Source: Leptospirillum sp. (GTDB lineage Bacteria; Nitrospirota; Leptospirillia; Leptospirillales; Leptospirillaceae). Taken from it: 21,639 bases of DNA. Of this stretch, positions 6,960 to 13,833 are shown in pieces. The translations under genes were made by a program, and so were the position numbers. Each line of letters opens with the position of its first letter. The first letter of the stretch is position 1. Location: positions 1 to 21,639 of the forward strand of contig DAHWKF010000079.1 in assembly GCA_027343785.1 (NCBI GenBank), read 5' to 3'. The notes below the pieces were generated by a model. That model was not told the DNA's origin, did not search any database, and saw only the letters and a program-made list of their open reading frames with translations.

Positions 6960-9359
6960 TCAGGATTTCATCTGACGTTCCGCCTCCAGGATCTTCAGCG
7001 TCGTCTTGATCACCGTATCCGGATTCAGAGAGATGGACTCAATCCCCATCCGGACCAGTTCTTCGGCAACCTCTGGAAAGTCGCTCGGAGCCTGACCGCA
7101 AATTCCGGAGTGAACCTTGTTGCGCTTGGTTCCCTCGACAGCCATCCGGATGAAGGACATCACGCCCGGGTCCCGTTCATCGAATGAGTCCGCAAGGATT
7201 TCCGAATCCCGGTCAACCCCCAGCGTCATCTGGGTCAGATCGTTCGAGCCGATGGAAAACCCGTCAAACAGCTTCGAGAATGCATCGATCTGAATGATGT
7301 TGTTGGGAATCTCGCACATTACGAATATTTCCAGGTCGTTTTTCCCTCTGACCAGACCGTTTGCAGCGAGAACTTCGATCACGGCCTCACCTTCCTTGAT
7401 CGTGCGGCAGAAGGGGATCATGATCCGGACGTTTTTCAGCCCCATCCCCTCGCGAACCCGGCGGATGGCCTGACATTCGAGACTGAACCCGTCGCGGTAG
7501 CGGGGGCTGGCATAACGGGAGGCCCCCCGGAATCCCAGCATCGGGTTTTCCTCGTGGGGCTCGAAGTACGAACCACCGATGAGGCTCGCGTATTCATTGG
7601 ACTTGAAATCGCTCATCCGAACCGTCACCGGTTTGGGATAAAAGGCGGCGGCGATCGTCCCGATTCCGAATGCCAGCTTTTCCACGAAATACTCTTTTTT
7701 GTCCGGATATCCCGAAGTCATACCTTCAATTTCCGCACGGACCTTCGGATCCAGCACCTTTTCCGGATGCACCAGGGCCATGGGGTGGATCTTGATAAAC
7801 CCGTTGATGATAAATTCCATGCGGGCGAGGCCGACCCCGTCATTGGGAATAAACGAATGGCTGAACGCCTGATCCGGATCGCCCAGGTTCATCATGACTT
7901 TCGTCTTCGGCCGTTCCAGCTTGTCCAGCTTTGTGCGGTCGACATGAAACCGGAGCGTTCCCTCGTAGACCATACCCGTGTCACCCTGGGCGCAGGACAC
8001 CGTCACCTGTTGACCATCCTCGAGCTGGTCGGTGGCGTTCTCCGCCCCGACGACAGCCGGTATTCCCAGTTCACGACTGACGATCGCCGCATGGCAGGTC
8101 CGTCCCCCGCGGTTGGTAATAATGGCGGCCGCAGTCTTCATGACAGGCTCCCAGTCCGGGGTTGTCGTCTCGGCGACCAGAACCTCTCCGGGCTTGAAAT
8201 CCCTGATCTGGGAAAGGGTCCGGATGACGTGGACCTTTCCGGCGGCGATCTTCTGGCCGACGGATTTTCCGCGGACGAGCACCCGGCTTTTTTCATCGAG
8301 GGTGTAGGCCTCCAGGTAATCATCCTTTTTCTGGGATTCGACCGTTTCCGGACGGGCCTGGACGAGGAAGATGTCCCCGGAAATGCCGTCCTTTGCCCAC
8401 TCCATATCCATCGGACGATTTTCACCCGCCTTGAGGGAGTAATGTTTCTCGACCTTGATCGCATAATCCGCCAGTACGAGAATCTCGTCGTCGGTCAGGC
8501 AGAATTTCCGCGCATCTTCCGCTGAAACCCGCTGGTTGTGGACCGTCTCCTTGGCATTCCCTTCCGAGTAGACCATCCTGAACTGCTTCTGGCCCAGATT
8601 TTTCCGGATGATGGCCTTGTGACCGGTCAGGAAAGTCGTCTTGTACACATAGAATTCATCCGGATCCACGTTGCCCTGGACGACGTTTTCACCCAGACCA
8701 TATGCTCCCGTAATGAACACGACATCGCGGAAGCCCGTTTCCGTATCGAGGGAAAACATGACACCGCTGGCTCCCTTGTCGGAGCGCACCATCTTCATGA
8801 TTCCGATCGAAAGGGCGATATCGAAGTGGTTGAAACCCTTGTCCACACGGTAGGAAATAGCCCGGTCGGTAAAGAGGGACGCGAAACACTTGAGACAGGC
8901 TTCCCGGAGATCGGCGAGACCCCGGATGTTCAGGGAGGTATCCTGCTGTCCCGCGAAGGAGGCGGTCGGAAGGTCTTCGGCCGTGGCGGAACTCCGGACA
9001 GCAACGTCGGGGTTTTCACCGTATTCCTTGCCCAGTCTTTCATAACCCTGAACAATCTCTGACCAGAGGTCTTCCGGAATGCGCGCACCCAGGATCAGGT
9101 CCCGGGCCCGTTTTCCTCTCCGGGCCAGATCGTCCATATTATGGCGATCGAGCCCGTTGAGTGTCTCCTTGAGGGCGTCCAGGATGCCGGCGGCCGACAG
9201 GAGATACCAGTAGGCTTCGGAGGTGATGGCATAACCGTTGGGAACCTTGACGCCCTGGGGAACCAGTTCCTGATAGGCCTCCCCCAGGGACGCATTTTTT
9301 CCACCGACAAGGGGGAGATCCGTCAACTTGATCTCATTAAAAAAACGAATGTATTTCAT
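6960..9359 (-). CDS. ppsA: Phosphoenolpyruvate synthase (pyruvate, water dikinase)
   Basis: Converts pyruvate and ATP to PEP, AMP and phosphate, the entry step of gluconeogenesis. 799 residues, normal length. The N-terminal ATP-grasp domain shows LVGGKNASLGE at ~17-27 and VRSSATAEDLP at ~121-131. The swivelling phosphohistidine domain has GGRTCHAAIVSRELGIPAVV, with the catalytic His near residue 422. The C-terminal PEP/pyruvate TIM barrel ends with SIGSNDLTQMTLG and HSGICGQAPSDFP. The ATG at 9359 is the natural start (MKYIRFFNEI). The nearest GGAGG is 15 bases upstream, farther than usual. It is monocistronic, with a terminator behind it and a 440-bp leader ahead that may carry its control. 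Confidence 0.96.
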   Translation of the reverse strand: MKYIRFFNEIKLTDLPLVGGKNASLGEAYQELVPQGVKVPNGYAITSEAYWYLLSAAGILDALKETLNGLDRHNMDDLARRGKRARDLILGARIPEDLWSEIVQGYERLGKEYGENPDVAVRSSATAEDLPTASFAGQQDTSLNIRGLADLREACLKCFASLFTDRAISYRVDKGFNHFDIALSIGIMKMVRSDKGASGVMFSLDTETGFRDVVFITGAYGLGENVVQGNVDPDEFYVYKTTFLTGHKAIIRKNLGQKQFRMVYSEGNAKETVHNQRVSAEDARKFCLTDDEILVLADYAIKVEKHYSLKAGENRPMDMEWAKDGISGDIFLVQARPETVESQKKDDYLEAYTLDEKSRVLVRGKSVGQKIAAGKVHVIRTLSQIRDFKPGEVLVAETTTPDWEPVMKTAAAIITNRGGRTCHAAIVSRELGIPAVVGAENATDQLEDGQQVTVSCAQGDTGMVYEGTLRFHVDRTKLDKLERPKTKVMMNLGDPDQAFSHSFIPNDGVGLARMEFIINGFIKIHPMALVHPEKVLDPKVRAEIEGMTSGYPDKKEYFVEKLAFGIGTIAAAFYPKPVTVRMSDFKSNEYASLIGGSYFEPHEENPMLGFRGASRYASPRYRDGFSLECQAIRRVREGMGLKNVRIMIPFCRTIKEGEAVIEVLAANGLVRGKNDLEIFVMCEIPNNIIQIDAFSKLFDGFSIGSNDLTQMTLGVDRDSEILADSFDERDPGVMSFIRMAVEGTKRNKVHSGICGQAPSDFPEVAEELVRMGIESISLNPDTVIKTTLKILEAERQMKS

Positions 9360-9800
9360 AGCGATGCGCGGGAACCTCCGGCAATAAAGCCAGAGAAGGA
9401 TAGCGTCTGTTCCCGATCTCCTTTCTGAAAGCTATCCGGGCATTGGGCGGTGGAGAAGATCCTCACATGAGAACACTGCGGTCAAGTCAGGCCGCCAGTC
9501 ACCCGTGGTAGGGAAACCGGATTGTTTTCCCGGGAGCAAGGCCGGAAATTGTCGCAACGAACGTCCTGTCTTTACTGCAGGTTTCCGGGTGGATGGGAAT
9601 ATGCGGGAACCGCCAAAAAAGGCATCCCCTCTCCCGTTTGGAAACCGGTTGCACGAGAGAAAACCTGACGGGGAATCCTTTAGAGTTGTCTTCGGACCCC
9701 TGAAGCCGTTCCACCCGTCGGCAGATCCGTATTGCATCCTGTGAACCGGCCGGAGCCCTCGTCCATTTGAGTTTCAGATTAAGGAAATCGGGGAAAAATA
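9360..9800. other. Intergenic region between ppsA and the sigma-54 activator, no gene seen
   Basis: No convincing gene. Short open frames on both strands lack ribosome sites or start inside the neighbouring gene. Within the ppsA leader an inverted repeat pairs GGATAGC (9398-9404) with GCTATCC (9431-9437), enclosing a smaller CTTTC/GAAAG dyad. GGGAAA (9511-9516) can pair with TTTCCC (9526-9531), but no T-tract follows. No good -35/-10 pair or true -24/-12 promoter was found by eye. Confidence 0.5.
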
Positions 9801-10781
9801 TCAAGGCGCCTCGTGTTTTTCCTTGTGTCCTCCCAAGCTGAAAACTCTTTTGCACTGGCGGATCTTTCGACGATAGGTGGTTTCGGAAAGACCGGAAAGT
9901 CTGCGGGCGGAAACGGGGTCTCCACCGGTTTTTCTGAGCAGGCCGACAAAATAGTCCCGTTCGAAATTTTCTTTCGCGACGGAAAAGGGCAACCAGGGGT
10001 TTTCCTGTTGATCGGGAAACAAAAGAGGGACCGTCAGCACGCCATCGGAGGAATGCAGGATTGCAGACAGCAAACGCTCGGAAAGCTCCCGGACATTTCC
10101 CGGCCAGGGGTAGGACATCATCGCGTCCAGACTGGTTTCCGGAACCCTCACGTTTTCCTTTCCGAGGCTCCGTCCTGTTTTCCGTACCAGTTCCTCGACA
10201 AGGAGAGGAAGATCCATCAATCGTTCCCTGAGCGACGGAATCCGAATCCGGTGCCCGGCCAGACGGAAATACAAATCTTCCCGCAAGCGGCCGGTTTCCC
10301 GAAGGGTCTGGAGGGGGACGTTTGTCGCGAGAACAATGCGCGCATCCGTATACAGGGGGCGCACTTCCCCGACCGGCAGGTAGAAGCGGGTTTCAAGAAC
10401 GCGGAGAAGTTTGGGCTGAAGGTCCGGGTCCATCGAATTGAATTCGTCCAGAAACAGGGTTCCGCCATTGGCCGATCCAAAAAATCCTGTCCTGTTTTCC
10501 TGGGCTCCGGTGAAAGAACCCTTTCGATGGCCGAAAAACTGGCTTTCGAACAGGGCAGAAGGAATACCGGCCATGTTCACCGGGATCAGGGGTCCCCGGG
10601 AACGTCCGGATTTTTCATGAATCGCATGGACAAAAAGCTCCTTCCCCGTTCCCGTATCCCCTTCCAGAACGACCGTCAGGTCATGCCTGGCATAGACCTC
10701 GAGGCTCCGGATCGCCGCCTGGTAAGCTTCACTCCCGCTGTTCCACATGATCGAATACCCCGGTTCCACACCATCCTCCAT
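9801..10781 (-). CDS. Sigma-54-dependent transcriptional activator (AAA+ and Fis-type HTH, no sensor domain)
   Basis: The protein is 326 residues from ATG 10781. Residues ~15-250 form the AAA+ domain that remodels the sigma-54 holoenzyme: Walker A GDTGTGKE at 41-48, sigma-contact loop GSFTGA at 88-93 (usually GAFTGA), Walker B GGTLFLDEF at ~106-114, arginine region REDLYFRL at 167-174, and PWPGNVREL. The C-terminal ~30 residues (VSARRLSGLSETTYRRKIRQ) are a Fis-like helix-turn-helix. There is almost nothing before the AAA+ domain, as in PspF, so activity must be controlled by a partner or by level. Start is uncertain: TTG 10814, ATG 10781, or GTG 10769, which has an ideal GGAGG five bases upstream. 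Its target is unknown; the adjacent ppsA shows no clear -24/-12 site. Confidence 0.9.
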   Translation of the reverse strand: MEDGVEPGYSIMWNSGSEAYQAAIRSLEVYARHDLTVVLEGDTGTGKELFVHAIHEKSGRSRGPLIPVNMAGIPSALFESQFFGHRKGSFTGAQENRTGFFGSANGGTLFLDEFNSMDPDLQPKLLRVLETRFYLPVGEVRPLYTDARIVLATNVPLQTLRETGRLREDLYFRLAGHRIRIPSLRERLMDLPLLVEELVRKTGRSLGKENVRVPETSLDAMMSYPWPGNVRELSERLLSAILHSSDGVLTVPLLFPDQQENPWLPFSVAKENFERDYFVGLLRKTGGDPVSARRLSGLSETTYRRKIRQCKRVFSLGGHKEKHEAP

Positions 10782-10976
10782 CCATCGTCTTCGTTTTCTG
10801 CCGGATCCACCCAAAGCCGCATACTGCTAATTTGATAAGCTCGGGTTTCCCAAAAAGAGGCAAATTTTTAAAGGATTTCAGCAAAGGGGATCAAGACGTC
10901 CGGAGGGGAAACGCCAGGGGTGTGAATGATCAAGGGGATCGATCACATTTTCCAGGAAGACGCACCTCCCGGATTG

Positions 10977-11618
10977 TCAGGGGTTGGAAAACGGGCCGTA
11001 ATTTCTGGGAGCCAGATGGTTTTCGTAAAGCTCCCACCCGGCCATCAGCAGGGCGATCAACACCCAGGGGAGCACGGTCCAGAAAAATTTTCCCCTTTTT
11101 TCTTTCCCGGCGGAAAGACGGGCGGAAAAAACTTCCGGGGGGGGAGAAAAACGGTGCCATATTTCCTCATACAGCGTCACATCCCTGACCTGCTCGATCG
11201 GACAAGAGAGAAGAAGCTCATCCCCCTTCCTGAAACGGATTTCCCGGGGAATGTTTCCTCTCCCTGCCGACTCCGCCCGGATGTCGGACAGAGGAAAGCG
11301 GAGAACGAGTGGTTCCCCGAAGGCCGGCAGAGAGGCAAGACACAGCGTCGAATTTTCAAGCCATATGGCCTGGACCGGTTTTTCCCGGAACCGGAAATAC
11401 AGGATCGCCAGCATCAATGCTGCCAGGGACCCCACCGAAACAGGGACCAGCCAGACCCAGTGAATCATGAAAAGGCGGGTCAGGGAAAAAAGCCCGATAA
11501 AGAATGCGGCAATGACAAAGAAACCCGCAAGAATTTTTTTTTCGGGATGGCCGGCGCGCTTGGGCGGATAGATCAGAAGACGTTTCGTCGATCCCACATT
11601 TTCCCCGTCAACACTCAT
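10977..11618 (-). CDS. Three-helix membrane protein of unknown function
   Basis: The protein is about 213 residues from ATG 11618. Two adjacent transmembrane helices (KILAGFFVIAAFFIGLFSL and WVWLVPVSVGSLAALMLAILYF) are followed by a soluble ~90-residue stretch of beta character (AIWLENSTLCLASLPAFGEPL, then REIRFRKGDELLLSC), and a third helix near the C-terminus (FFWTVLPWVLIALLMAGW). The helix pair followed by a beta-rich domain recalls bacterial PH-like membrane proteins, but I do not recognise a family. The start is uncertain: ATG 11618 and ATG 11711 both lack a close ribosome site, and the 11711 extension is of basic, low-complexity type. GTG 11597 has GGGGA nearby. Its upstream region holds a perfect palindrome. 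Confidence 0.65.
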   Translation of the reverse strand: MSVDGENVGSTKRLLIYPPKRAGHPEKKILAGFFVIAAFFIGLFSLTRLFMIHWVWLVPVSVGSLAALMLAILYFRFREKPVQAIWLENSTLCLASLPAFGEPLVLRFPLSDIRAESAGRGNIPREIRFRKGDELLLSCPIEQVRDVTLYEEIWHRFSPPPEVFSARLSAGKEKRGKFFWTVLPWVLIALLMAGWELYENHLAPRNYGPFSNP

Positions 11619-11737
11619 ATTATCGGGTTCATGATCATGCGTTGCACCCCGCCCCCGGCTGTTGGCGGATGCCCACGAAAATGCCCGAAAAACCTTTTTG
11701 CGAGATGGCATTTGTTTTGCTTTTAATGGGTTTACCT

Positions 11738-11755
11738 CCCTGAAACGTTTCAGGG
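11738..11755. promoter_or_regulatory. Perfect 18-bp palindrome, candidate operator
   Basis: CCCTGAAAC followed directly by its reverse complement GTTTCAGGG. The central CpG and the core TGAAACGTTTCA are of the type bound by LacI-family dimers, though other repressors also use such sites. It lies 120 bases upstream of ATG 11618 (27 bases from ATG 11711) on the promoter side of the membrane protein gene. An 8-bp stem, CCGGACAA (11758-11765) with TTGTCCGG (11777-11784), is immediately adjacent. Confidence 0.45.
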
Positions 11756-11930
11756 ATCCGGACAACCCATGCGGACTTGTCCGGCCGATCCTTCGGGTTA
11801 CCGGAAGATCTCATTGTGGGTCAGGCTTCTTCCATCGACTGGTCAAAGCCCGCCTCCCGGTTTCATCCCCGCGATTGCCCCTCCACCAACGTTCCGGATT
11901 TTCTCTCCCCTCTCATGGCCTGATCGAGAA

Positions 11931-11962
11931 CGTCAAGCCGGTCCAAAAAGACCGGCTTGACG
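11931..11962. repeat. Perfect 13-bp inverted repeat (stem-loop) downstream of argA
   Basis: CGTCAAGCCGGTC (11931-11943) and GACCGGCTTGACG (11950-11962) pair completely around the loop CAAAAA. The stem is strong, but neither side carries a T-tract, so it is not a standard intrinsic terminator. It starts 77 bases beyond the argA stop and could protect the 3' end of its mRNA or be a protein-binding site. Confidence 0.7.
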
Positions 11963-11995
11963 CCCCACATCCGGAATCTTCCTGCCCTGCGACCA

Positions 11996-12030
11996 CCTGT
12001 CGGTCGACAGGAATGTCATATATTTGACAT
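11996..12030 (-). terminator. Tandem hairpins right after argA, possible 3'-end element
   Basis: Two adjacent dyads follow the argA stop within 45 bases. ATGTCA (12013-12018) pairs with TGACAT (12025-12030) around TATATT. CCTGTCG (11996-12002) pairs with CGACAGG (12005-12011). No T-tract follows, so intrinsic termination is doubtful; a role in factor-dependent termination or mRNA stability is equally possible. Confidence 0.35.
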
Positions 12031-12038
12031 CCAGCCGA

Positions 12039-13391
12039 TCAATGCAGGGTCGGCGGGGTCGACTTTCCGTTCAGTTTTTTGGACAGGACCTGGCTCTTTC
12101 GAACGTGGTTGTAAATCATCCGGCGTTTCGGCGGAAGATCTTCCGTCCGGCCCGGGACAAAGCCCCGCTCCACAAACCACTCTCTCGACTGGGTCGAAAG
12201 GACGAAGATCCGATCCAGTCCCGAAGAAAGGGCTTTTCTCTCGAACCACGACAAAAGATGGGTGGCCCTGCCGGCTTCCCGGTAATCCGGGTGGACGGCC
12301 AGACAGGCAATTTCCCCCGCCTTTTCGTCGGGATAGGGGTAAAGGGCCGCACAAGCGACGATCTTCCCGTCCCTGTGTGTCACGGCGTAAAATCCGATAT
12401 CCGTTTCCACGGCTTCCCTCGTCCGATCCACAAGAATGCCACGGGTTTCCAGCGGTCGGATCAGGTCCAGAATCCCCGGGACATCCGCCGGTTCCGCCGG
12501 ACGAATCGCTTCGAAGGGATCGGAGGACACCAGGGTTCCGCAACCATCCCGGGTAAACAGTTCCAGCAACAGGGCACCATCCCTGTGACGGTTGACCAGA
12601 TGAACCCTTTCGACACCCGCATCTATCATTTCCACGGCGCGTTCCAGCAACGATTCCCGGGCAAGACGCTGCGATTTTCGATCGGTCAAGAGGGCGGTCA
12701 CTTCCCGGTTGGTCAACTCCCGCGCCAGGGAACCGTTTCGGTCGCAGACACCATCGTCATCCACCAGGAAAAGAACCTTGGAGGCGGACAGGGCCACAGC
12801 CGCCTCCTGAGCCACATCTTCGGGAGACAGCAGGTAAAGGTCGCCCGACAAGGAAACACCCACGGGTGGCAGGAGGACGACCATGTCTTCCTCAAGGAAT
12901 TGCCGGATCGTTGCTGTCCGGATCTCCCGGGGCTTTCCAAAAAAATGGTGGTCGATCCCGTCGATGACCCCCAGAGGCCGGGCAACCACAAGGTTTCCCC
13001 CGACAACCCGCACCTCCGCTCCGGACATGGGAGAATCACTGATCCCCCTTGACAGGGCCGCTTCCACAGCAAAGCGGACCTCTCCCACAGCGCACAGGAC
13101 ATCCGGGATTAACTCTTTGGAAACGACAGGCCCCCGATCCGTCCTGTCCATTGTCTTTCCGGCTTCTTTCAGTCGATTTTCGATCTGGGGATCCGCCCCG
13201 CAAACCAGAATGATTCCGATCCCCAGACTTCGAAGGAGGGCGATATCACTGGCGATCGAAGAGAAACTTCCGTCCGGCAAAACCTCTCCGCCAAAAGAGA
13301 TCACAAATGTCCTTCCACGGAAACGATGGATGTAGGGGGAAGACTCCCTGAATCCCCGTATGAACGACACAGGATCCAATGACTCGGTCAT
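12039..13391 (-). CDS. argA: N-acetylglutamate synthase (amino-acid N-acetyltransferase), kinase-like plus GNAT domains
   Basis: Makes N-acetylglutamate from glutamate and acetyl-CoA, the first step of arginine synthesis. 450 residues, close to the ~443 of the classic ArgA. The N-terminal ~300 residues are the amino-acid-kinase-like domain that carries arginine control: HRFRGRTFVISFGGE, VCGADPQIENRL and SKVLFLVDDDGV. The C-terminal GNAT domain shows IACLAVHPDYREAGRATHLL (acetyl-CoA loop), then FVLSTQSREWFVERGFVP and the terminal YNHVRKSQVL, which closely follows the ArgA C-terminus. Start ATG 13391 has GGGAG eight bases upstream. It is transcribed alone, divergent from the chemoreceptor. Feedback by arginine is the family rule, not visible here. 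Confidence 0.95.
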   Translation of the reverse strand: MTESLDPVSFIRGFRESSPYIHRFRGRTFVISFGGEVLPDGSFSSIASDIALLRSLGIGIILVCGADPQIENRLKEAGKTMDRTDRGPVVSKELIPDVLCAVGEVRFAVEAALSRGISDSPMSGAEVRVVGGNLVVARPLGVIDGIDHHFFGKPREIRTATIRQFLEEDMVVLLPPVGVSLSGDLYLLSPEDVAQEAAVALSASKVLFLVDDDGVCDRNGSLARELTNREVTALLTDRKSQRLARESLLERAVEMIDAGVERVHLVNRHRDGALLLELFTRDGCGTLVSSDPFEAIRPAEPADVPGILDLIRPLETRGILVDRTREAVETDIGFYAVTHRDGKIVACAALYPYPDEKAGEIACLAVHPDYREAGRATHLLSWFERKALSSGLDRIFVLSTQSREWFVERGFVPGRTEDLPPKRRMIYNHVRKSQVLSKKLNGKSTPPTLH

Positions 13392-13833
13392 GCAAGGTAC
13401 TCCCGCGTGATGAAGTTCACTGCGCGACGGGCCGACTTGGCCGCCTTCCCTGGATTATCGCCTTAAACCCCGTCTATCTCAAGACATATTTGAGGGTTCC
13501 CGGACCGATGTTGTACCGTCTGTTTTTGTTCTTCACGTTCGGAAAAACCGTCCTCCCAAAAAAAGCTTTTCTTTGGACCCGGATTCTTCTATAATATTTC
13601 CTCGTTTTAAAATAAAATATTTTTATCAAAAAAAATGAAAAACATAAAAACCTGATTTTTCAAGGCTGGACATCTGCAAACATCCCCTATGCCATGGTCT
13701 CGCACACCCTTAATGTGATTGCCCTTCCGGACCGATAGAGAGATATCGCCATCACAGGGTTTACCGCAATCGGAAATCCGCTCCGGCCACTTGCCGTCGC
13801 GATCCCGTACCAAAACACGGAGACAAGACAGTT
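13392..13833. other. Divergent intergenic region argA / chemoreceptor, with AT-rich core
   Basis: No gene is supported in these 440 bases. The centre (about 13590-13665) is sharply AT-rich with repeated A and T runs, unlike the flanks, and may be bent DNA. It contains an exact TATAAT at 13590-13595 on the plus strand, but the -35 at the right distance (TTTTCT) is poor. A sigma-28-like site is listed separately. Minus-strand promoter elements for argA were not identified with confidence. Confidence 0.5.
13711..13738 (+). promoter_or_regulatory. Sigma-28 (FliA)-like promoter of the chemoreceptor gene
   Basis: TAAT at 13711-13714 and ACCGATAG at 13731-13738 are separated by 16 bases. The flagellar sigma-28 consensus is TAAA, about 15 bases, then GCCGATAA, so the -10 element matches at six of eight positions. 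Transcription would begin roughly 90 bases before the ATG at 13834. Chemoreceptor genes are commonly under sigma-28, which favours the call, but the spacer is one base long. Confidence 0.4.

Larger units (their letters stand above)
11619..12038. other. Dyad-rich intergenic region between the membrane protein gene and argA
   Basis: No gene is supported. The stretch holds at least five inverted repeats: 11738-11755, 11758-11784, 11931-11962, 11996-12011 and 12013-12030, listed separately where notable. It spans the promoter side of the membrane protein gene and the 3' side of argA, both on the minus strand. An imperfect dyad around 11788-11811 (GATCCTTC / GGAAGATC) adds to the pattern. Confidence 0.6.

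Noticed and set aside
9511..9531. GGGAAA/TTTCCC dyad as terminator of the sigma-54 activator gene
   Set aside because: It is almost 300 bases beyond the stop and lacks a T-tract on the minus strand.
9540..9590. Possible -24/-12 (sigma-54) promoter for ppsA, AGGAC-GTTCG-TTGC on the minus strand
   Set aside because: The GG to GC spacing is one base too short and the -24 block matches poorly; sigma-54 promoters tolerate spacing changes badly.
9650..9675. TTGGAAACCGGTTGCA on the plus strand as a -24/-12 promoter
   Set aside because: Spacing is one base short and no plus-strand gene lies downstream.
9499..9855. 118-codon minus-strand frame between the sigma-54 activator and ppsA
   Set aside because: It starts inside the activator gene without a ribosome site and its composition is not protein-like.
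12024..13052. 342-codon plus-strand open frame opposite argA
   Set aside because: It lies wholly in argA, whose minus-strand product matches ArgA end to end; the plus frame is a by-product of high GC.
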